Assembly: GCF_900111145.1 (NCBI RefSeq)
Contig: NZ_FOIR01000001.1
Location: forward strand, 1,309,501 to 1,373,500
From: Roseivirga pacifica
GTDB lineage: Bacteria > Bacteroidota > Bacteroidia > Cytophagales > Cyclobacteriaceae
DNA: 64,000 nucleotides
Direction: 5' to 3'
A program made the position numbers and the translations under genes. The notes beneath the pieces were generated by a model. The model was not told where the DNA came from. It worked only from the letters and a program-made list of their open reading frames with translations, and searched no databases. Shown one piece after another: positions 59,551 to 64,000 of this stretch (positions within the stretch are counted from its first letter, which is position 1; every line of letters starts with the position of its first letter).

Positions 59551-60828
59551 TTAAATTTTTTCCAAGGCTTCTTTCATCAGCCTTCCGAAGTGGTACACAT
59601 CTTCAAACGAATTATAGAGAGGAACAGGTGCAACTCTTATTACATTTGGTTCGCGCCAATCGCCAATCACCCCATTTTCAACCAGATAGTCGAAACGGGC
59701 TTTGCCTTTTTCGTGAAAGAATATGGAGAGTTGGCAGCCTCGGTCTTTCGATTCCTTAGGCGTAATGATCTCGAAAATGCCCTTGTCACCGCTAAGTTCA
59801 TTAACAATGAACTCCATGTAGCCAGTAAGTTTTTCGCTCTTCAACCTGAGTGCTTCCATGCCTACTTGATCGAATATTTGCAATGAAGCGAGGTGTGCGG
59901 CAGTAGCTAATACATTTACATTGCTGAGTTGCCAGCCGTCTGCTCCAGGCATTGGTTTAAAGCCTTTTTTCATTTGAAAGCGTTCGCCTTCATCGTGCCC
60001 CCACCAACCAGCAAAACGTGGTATATCGAAGTTGTGTGCGTGGCGTTCGTGCACGAAAATTCCCGATACATTGCCAGGGCCTGAGTTTAAATATTTGTAA
60101 GAGCACCAAGTGGCGAAATCAACATCCCAGTTATGGAGGTGCAGCGGTACATTGCCAATGCCATGCGCCAAGTCGAAGCCAACATAAGCACCAGCTTGGT
60201 GGCCGGCAGTAGTAATGGCTTGCATGTCGAAAATCTGCCCGGTGTAGTATTGTACGCCACCAAAAAGGACTAATGCTAGTTCGTTCGCATGTTCTTGAAT
60301 AGCGGCAATAATATCGTTGGTTCGAAGCGTGTTTTCCCCCGCTCTTGGTGATAGTTCTATCAGTGCCTCTTCCGGTGCTAAGCCATGGTGCTTCAACTGA
60401 CTCTCAAACATGTATTGGTCAGACGGGAAAGCTCCGGCCTCGCAAATAATTTTGTACCGCTGTTTAGTTGGCCTGTAAAAAGAGACCATCAGCAGGTGGA
60501 GGTTAACGGTGAGGTTATTCATACTCACCACCTCAATTGGCTTGGCACCAACAAGTCTTGCTAAGGAATGCTTCACTGTTTCATGGTAGCTAACCCATGG
60601 TCTCTCCTTTGGTACAAAGTGGCCTTCAACACCGTAGTCTTGCCACTTTTGCATTTCTTCTTCTACTAACTCGCGCGTGCGTTTTGGCTGTAAGCCCAGT
60701 GAGTTTCCTGTGAAATAATAGGCTGCTTTTCCGTTGATTTTAGGAATATGAAACTCGTTTCTCCACTGTTTTAGCGGGTCTGCAGCGTCTTGTGCTTGTG
60801 CAAAGGCAAGTGTATTCTCGTAATTCAT
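59551..60828 (-). CDS. kynU: Kynureninase
   Basis: 425 aa from the ATG at 60828; the frame extends to 60951 through the overlapping ogt gene and is not native. Motifs: YYFTGNSLGLQPKRTRELVEEEM, EVVSMNNLTVNLHLLMVSFY, VGFDLAHGIGNVPLHLHNWDVDFATWCSYKYLNSGPGN with the PLP-binding Lys in CSYKYLN. It cleaves 3-hydroxykynurenine to 3-hydroxyanthranilate and alanine. Its ATG overlaps the ogt stop by 4 bp. Confidence 0.95.
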   Translation of the reverse strand: MNYENTLAFAQAQDAADPLKQWRNEFHIPKINGKAAYYFTGNSLGLQPKRTRELVEEEMQKWQDYGVEGHFVPKERPWVSYHETVKHSLARLVGAKPIEVVSMNNLTVNLHLLMVSFYRPTKQRYKIICEAGAFPSDQYMFESQLKHHGLAPEEALIELSPRAGENTLRTNDIIAAIQEHANELALVLFGGVQYYTGQIFDMQAITTAGHQAGAYVGFDLAHGIGNVPLHLHNWDVDFATWCSYKYLNSGPGNVSGIFVHERHAHNFDIPRFAGWWGHDEGERFQMKKGFKPMPGADGWQLSNVNVLATAAHLASLQIFDQVGMEALRLKSEKLTGYMEFIVNELSGDKGIFEIITPKESKDRGCQLSIFFHEKGKARFDYLVENGVIGDWREPNVIRVAPVPLYNSFEDVYHFGRLMKEALEKI

Positions 60829-61322
60829 CCAAATAGGTTCAGTTGATTGAAACCGGGTAATGAGTGCTCGTGTTTCAGGAGCCATTCTTTTCTGTGAAGT
60901 CCGCCAGCGTAGCCTGTTAGGCTGCCGTCTGTTCCGATAACCCGGTGGCACGGAATAATGATGGCGATAGGGTTTTTACCGTTGGCGGTTCCTACGGCCC
61001 TAATCTTCTTTAGGTCTCCTAATTTTCTGGCTTGTAGTGCGTATGTAGTGGTTTTTCCGAAAGGAATTTCATCCAACTTGGTCCAAACCTCTTTCTGGAA
61101 ATCGGTGCCTTCAGGGGCAAGTGGAACTTCGAATACCTTCCTTGTTCCTTCGAAATATTCTTTCAATTGAAATTTACAGGTGCGTACCACATTCGGCACT
61201 ATGCCATCGGTCGATCGTTCTTCTTCATCAGTAAAAGCTACAAGTTTAATTGCTTCTTGATCGCCCACAATTTTGAGCTTACCAATGGGGGTGTCCAGAA
61301 AAGTGATGGCCGTGTTTTCCAC
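60825..61322 (-). CDS. ogt: Methylated-DNA-protein-cysteine methyltransferase (Ogt/MGMT)
   Basis: 165 aa with a GTG start; TAG of the ACMSD gene and this GTG share one base. The active-site motif IIIPCHRVIGTDGSLTGYAGGLHRKEWLL holds Cys125, the methyl acceptor, and the helix motif FQKEVWTKLDEIPFGKTTTYALQARKLG precedes it. It repairs O6-alkylguanine by suicidal transfer. It has no evident metabolic role in kynurenine breakdown, yet it is translationally coupled on both sides, which is odd. Confidence 0.94.
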   Translation of the reverse strand: MENTAITFLDTPIGKLKIVGDQEAIKLVAFTDEEERSTDGIVPNVVRTCKFQLKEYFEGTRKVFEVPLAPEGTDFQKEVWTKLDEIPFGKTTTYALQARKLGDLKKIRAVGTANGKNPIAIIIPCHRVIGTDGSLTGYAGGLHRKEWLLKHEHSLPGFNQLNLFG

Positions 61323-62338
61323 TACTCAAATTGTTTTTTGTCCAGGTTGAGCCACTCTAATGTCGCATTGCAGAATATATCGTCTACAACCTCATCAGAA
61401 AGCCCCATTTCTTCTATGTAAGCCCCAATTTCCAGGTCGCCTAAAGGGAACGGATAATCGGAGCCTAGGGTCACTTTCTTAGAACCCTGCATTTCTAGAA
61501 TATAGTTCATTAAATGCGGGTCGTGGGTAATTGAATCCACCCAAAATTTACTAATGTAATCACGCGGGTTAATAGGGTTGTCAATCGCTACCAAATCTGG
61601 TCGGCAATTAAAGCCGTGTTCAATTCGACCTAAAGTAGGCAGAAATGAACCTCCTGCGTGCGAGAAATTAATCCTTAACTCTGGCAGTCTTTCTAGCACT
61701 CCTCCAAAAATAAGTGAGCAAGCAGCCCTTGAGGTTTCGGCTGGCATTCCTACCAACCAAGGCAGCCAATAGCGTTCCATGCTATGAAAGCCCATCATAT
61801 TCCAAGGGTGAATCATGATTGACATACCTAATTCTTGACACGCTTCAAAAATTGGGAAGAAGCGTGGTGAGCTCAGATTTTTATCGTTAATGTTTGAGCC
61901 AATTTGAATGCCGGGTAGGTTCAGTTCCTTTTTGCAGCGCTCTAATTCCTGAATGGCCAGTTCTTCATCTTGCATTGGAATGGTGGCCAAACCGATGTAG
62001 TTCTTTGGGTAATCGGCACAAATTTGCGCGATGTGGTCATTCAAAAACTGTGAAATTTCAAGCGCATCGTAGGGTTTGGCATCGTACGAAAACATAACAG
62101 GGATCGTAGAAATTACCTGTACCTGTGTGCCGTGCTGAGCATATTCTTCAATGCGTACTTTAGGATCCCAGCAGTTTTCCAATATCTCCCTAAAAAATTT
62201 GGAGCCCTTCATCATCATTGCCGCGCCCTCTTTGTGATGATGCAAGTGTATAAAATCCCCATATCCGAATTTATCTGTCCATTTGGGCAGGTACTCCGGA
62301 ATGATGTGGGTATGCATGTCGATCTTTATTCTAGTCAT
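61322..62338 (-). CDS. 2-amino-3-carboxymuconate-6-semialdehyde decarboxylase (ACMSD)
   Basis: 338 aa. Amidohydrolase-superfamily metal ligands: KIDMHTHIIPEYLP (His9, His11), SIMIHPWNMMG (third His) and VTLGSDYPFPLGDLE (Asp). FSHAGGSFLPTLGRIEHG is the ACMSD-type His segment. It decarboxylates the ring-opened product of 3-hydroxyanthranilate, diverting it from NAD synthesis to catabolism. Neighbouring HAAO, kynU and kmo make the assignment firm. It is separated from HAAO by the four-helix-bundle gene. Confidence 0.95.
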   Translation of the reverse strand: MTRIKIDMHTHIIPEYLPKWTDKFGYGDFIHLHHHKEGAAMMMKGSKFFREILENCWDPKVRIEEYAQHGTQVQVISTIPVMFSYDAKPYDALEISQFLNDHIAQICADYPKNYIGLATIPMQDEELAIQELERCKKELNLPGIQIGSNINDKNLSSPRFFPIFEACQELGMSIMIHPWNMMGFHSMERYWLPWLVGMPAETSRAACSLIFGGVLERLPELRINFSHAGGSFLPTLGRIEHGFNCRPDLVAIDNPINPRDYISKFWVDSITHDPHLMNYILEMQGSKKVTLGSDYPFPLGDLEIGAYIEEMGLSDEVVDDIFCNATLEWLNLDKKQFE

Positions 62339-62359
62339 AGGGGAACTCGTGAATTGGGG

Positions 62360-62374
62360 AATTAGGAAATTGGT
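62360..62374. repeat. Left inverted repeat of the four-helix-bundle cassette
   Basis: AATTAGGAAATTGGT, matching the reverse of the right copy at 62786-62800 in 14 of 15 positions. It includes the stop codon of the four-helix-bundle gene. Confidence 0.6.
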
Positions 62375-62748
62375 TTACTAGGCTTCTTATCAGAAGCTTG
62401 TTGTTTGATATATTTTATGTAGCCATTAAGTGATTTATGCAGGGAGTCTAAATCAGCGATTAAGGAGTTGTAAGTTTCATTGCTAATCATTTTTCTTCTA
62501 AATGCTTTACCCAACCAATTCTTAGTTTCTAACAAAGAGCCTCTTGAATAAGAGCAAAAGTTTCGATTTTCTTTAAAGAAGAATCTACCATAACCCTCTG
62601 CAATGTTTGCGCTTATTGAATCAGCTGCTCTTACTAACTGCTTCCCTAAAGTATCTTTCTTATAATAGTCCCACGTTTCAACTATACTCCAAATTGTATC
62701 TGAAATCTCATCCGCACTTTTGTAAATATTCAATTCCTCTAATTTCAT
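62362..62748 (-). CDS. Four-helix-bundle protein (S23/IVS-encoded family)
   Basis: 128 aa. The family pattern is present: ELNIYKSADEISDTIWSIVETWDYYKKDTLGKQLVRAADSISANIAEGYGRF, then RNFCSYSRGSLLETKNWLGKAFRRKMIS. Function is unknown; relatives are encoded in 23S rRNA intervening sequences and scattered in Bacteroidetes genomes. It interrupts the kynurenine operon between HAAO and ACMSD, is flanked by inverted AATTAGTAAATTGGT-type repeats, and so looks like an inserted cassette rather than a pathway gene. Confidence 0.88.
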   Translation of the reverse strand: MKLEELNIYKSADEISDTIWSIVETWDYYKKDTLGKQLVRAADSISANIAEGYGRFFFKENRNFCSYSRGSLLETKNWLGKAFRRKMISNETYNSLIADLDSLHKSLNGYIKYIKQQASDKKPSKPIS

Positions 62749-62785
62749 TGGTGTGTTGCCCGTTTAAGGTGAAAATTCACTTTTC

Positions 62786-62819
62786 ACCAATTTACTAATT
62801 ACCCAGTTACCAGTTTACT
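62786..62819. repeat. Right repeat cluster of the four-helix-bundle cassette
   Basis: ACCAATTTACTAATT (62786-62800) is the inverse of the left repeat. A near-copy ACCAGTTTACT (62809-62819) follows as a direct repeat and overlaps the HAAO stop codon, which may mark the junction of the insertion. Confidence 0.55.
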
Positions 62820-63348
62820 GTTCCACAAAACGTGGATCCGTTTCCATTACATGGCCACAATTTTTGCATGTGCGAAGGCCTTCTGAGTTGTAGAATGCTT
62901 TGAACCTTGGTAAAAAGTCTTTCTCAATATTGATGAGCGGAAAGTAAGTGTCGTGAAGTTTGTGGTTGCAGTTGTCGCAGAACCACATCAGCCCATCAGT
63001 ATGCTCAGGTTTTCTTACGCGTTCAATCACCAAACCAAGTGAACCCTCTGAACGAATAGGAGAGTGGGGCACTTTTGGTGGGTGCAAGTACATATCACCC
63101 GGGCCAAGTGGAATGTCTACCGCCTTACCGTCTTCTTGAATACGCACCGTAATGTTGCCCTCAAGCTGGTAAAACAGCTCTTCCGTTTCATTATAATGGT
63201 AGTCCTTTCGTGCGTTTGGTCCCGCCACAATCATCACTATGTAGTCGGTACCTTCTGGGTATAAGTTTTTATTGCCAACCGGAGGTTTAAGTAAATCACG
63301 GTTTTCTTCTATCCACTGGGTCAAATTGAAAGGTCTACGTATTGCCAT
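62815..63348 (-). CDS. 3-hydroxyanthranilate 3,4-dioxygenase (HAAO)
   Basis: 177 aa. Cupin with Fe ligands His51, Glu57 and His95 (RKDYHYNETEELFY; PPKVPHSP), the same positions as in the Ralstonia enzyme. The C-terminal rubredoxin-like part has two CxxC motifs (FCDNCNHK and TCKNCGHV), typical of bacterial HAAO. It opens the ring of 3-hydroxyanthranilate with O2. It is the first gene of the kynurenine operon and is divergent from the SDR gene (87 bp apart). Confidence 0.96.
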   Translation of the reverse strand: MAIRRPFNLTQWIEENRDLLKPPVGNKNLYPEGTDYIVMIVAGPNARKDYHYNETEELFYQLEGNITVRIQEDGKAVDIPLGPGDMYLHPPKVPHSPIRSEGSLGLVIERVRKPEHTDGLMWFCDNCNHKLHDTYFPLINIEKDFLPRFKAFYNSEGLRTCKNCGHVMETDPRFVEQ

Positions 63349-63435
63349 TACATTTGCATTTGGTTTGCTCGAATTTACAGAAATTCGGCATACCCCTACA
63401 TCGATTTTTTTAACTTTACCTGAACCCCAAAACTT

Positions 63436-64000
63436 ATGGATTTAAACCTTAAAGGAAAAAACGCACTTGTTTGCGGCAGTACGCAGGGTATTGGCAAAGC
63501 CATTGCCGAAGAATTGGCCAATTTGGGCGCCAGTGTTACCCTATGCGCGAGAAATGGAGAGAAACTAGAAGAAGTGAAAGCTTCGCTTTTTCATACTTCA
63601 GGGCAAAAGCACCAGATATTGGTGGCCGATTTCTCCAAGCCGAATGAGTTGAAAGAGAAGATATCGAGCCAAATAGATGCTGGAAATCAATATCACATTC
63701 TGATAAATAATACTGGAGGCCCTCCAGGCGGTCAGGCGATTGATGCTGATTTGGAAGAATTCCGAATTGCTTTCAATCAGCATTTAATCTGTAACCAAAT
63801 TTTGGCTCAGGCTTGTGTGCCTGCCATGAAGGAAGCAGCTTATGGCCGGATTATCAATATCATTTCTACTTCTGTAAAAATGCCAATTCCGGGTTTGGGT
63901 GTTTCAAATACCATTCGCGGAGCTGTTGGTAATTGGTCTAAAACTTTGGCGAATGAGTTGGGTGCCTTTGGTATTACGGTGAACAACGTATTGCCGGGTG
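63436..64000 (+). CDS. SDR family oxidoreductase, atypical active site (partial)
   Basis: 188 codons visible; it runs off the right edge. The N-terminal cofactor motif ALVCGSTQGIGKAIAEEL and HILINNTGGPPGG are standard for short-chain dehydrogenases. The active site is not: where YxxxK is expected the sequence is SNTIRGAV, so Tyr is Ser and Lys is Arg. This fits the BKR_like SDR subgroup that lacks both residues. It may belong with the divergent kynurenine operon, but that is only by position. Confidence 0.82.
   Translation, partial: MDLNLKGKNALVCGSTQGIGKAIAEELANLGASVTLCARNGEKLEEVKASLFHTSGQKHQILVADFSKPNELKEKISSQIDAGNQYHILINNTGGPPGGQAIDADLEEFRIAFNQHLICNQILAQACVPAMKEAAYGRIINIISTSVKMPIPGLGVSNTIRGAVGNWSKTLANELGAFGITVNNVLPG

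Noticed and set aside
60829-60951. N-terminal extension of kynureninase
   Set aside because: It reads through ogt in another frame with Arg/Pro-rich residues; the ATG overlapping the ogt stop is the natural start.
1-64000. tRNA, rRNA, CRISPR arrays, IS elements or prophage
   Set aside because: I found no CCA-ended cloverleaf candidates in the gaps, no regularly spaced repeats, and no transposase, integrase or phage structural genes.

Overview
The window looks like chromosomal DNA of a marine member of the Bacteroidota, probably order Cytophagales (Roseivirga/Fulvivirga-like; the genus is an inference). Reasons: moderate GC, promoter -7 elements of the Bacteroidetes type TAnnTTTG (TACTTTTG, TATATTTG, TACATTTG), a CarboxypepD_reg-like TonB-dependent receptor, DUF4270 and four-helix-bundle (S23) proteins, a bacterial GGGP synthase, and a CrtD-type carotenoid desaturase. 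I see no rRNA, tRNA, CRISPR array, insertion sequence or prophage. The left edge cuts a polysaccharide flippase and the right edge cuts an SDR oxidoreductase. Layout: 1-4.6 kb is the end of a surface-polysaccharide cluster (flippase, PIG-L-like protein, GT4, GT2, methyltransferase). 4.8-7.3 kb holds a fatty acid hydroxylase, an LpxL-type acyltransferase and an unknown protein. 7.3-9.4 kb is dnaK behind a sigma54-like promoter with three TGTCA repeats. 9.4-10.8 kb has a dispersed repeat and a TetR/thioesterase pair with matching operators. 10.9-16.6 kb is a phosphate-uptake block: a PiT permease, two Na/Pi cotransporters and an OprO/P-like porin. 16.8-24.8 kb holds housekeeping genes: a holin-like pair, GGGP synthase, an AraC regulator, an acyl-CoA dehydrogenase, the panC-panD-flippase-rfaE2-Zn peptidase operon and a degenerate glycogen synthase. 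24.8-30.9 kb has a DUF4270 lipoprotein, glmS, RidA and gltX. 31-41.3 kb is mixed: a WYL regulator with a possible GyrI/reductase target operon, a GH63-like hydrolase, an unusual membrane protein with two possible ExbD-like modules, and glycerate kinase-LKR-like-deoC-acyP. 41.5-48.2 kb has an M14 peptidase, then a highly expressed TonB receptor paired with a four-repeat lipoprotein of unknown function. 48.3-52.2 kb has a hydrolase, an MltF-type transglycosylase and crtD. 52.3-58.0 kb is a complete trans-4-hydroxyproline-to-2-oxoglutarate operon with a divergent AraC regulator. 58.2-63.3 kb is a kynurenine-degradation operon (HAAO, ACMSD, Ogt, KynU, KMO) interrupted by a four-helix-bundle gene cassette. 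The two catabolic operons suggest growth on protein-derived amino acids (collagen-type hydroxyproline and tryptophan), in keeping with the M14 peptidase. The genome is compact: convergent genes overlap, and several intrinsic terminators lie inside the opposite gene. The least explained items are the TonB receptor/four-repeat lipoprotein pair (44.4-48.2 kb), the five-hairpin array between the two catabolic operons (58.04-58.21 kb), the ExbD-like double-module membrane protein (36-37.5 kb) and the catalytically degenerate GlgA homologue (24 kb).
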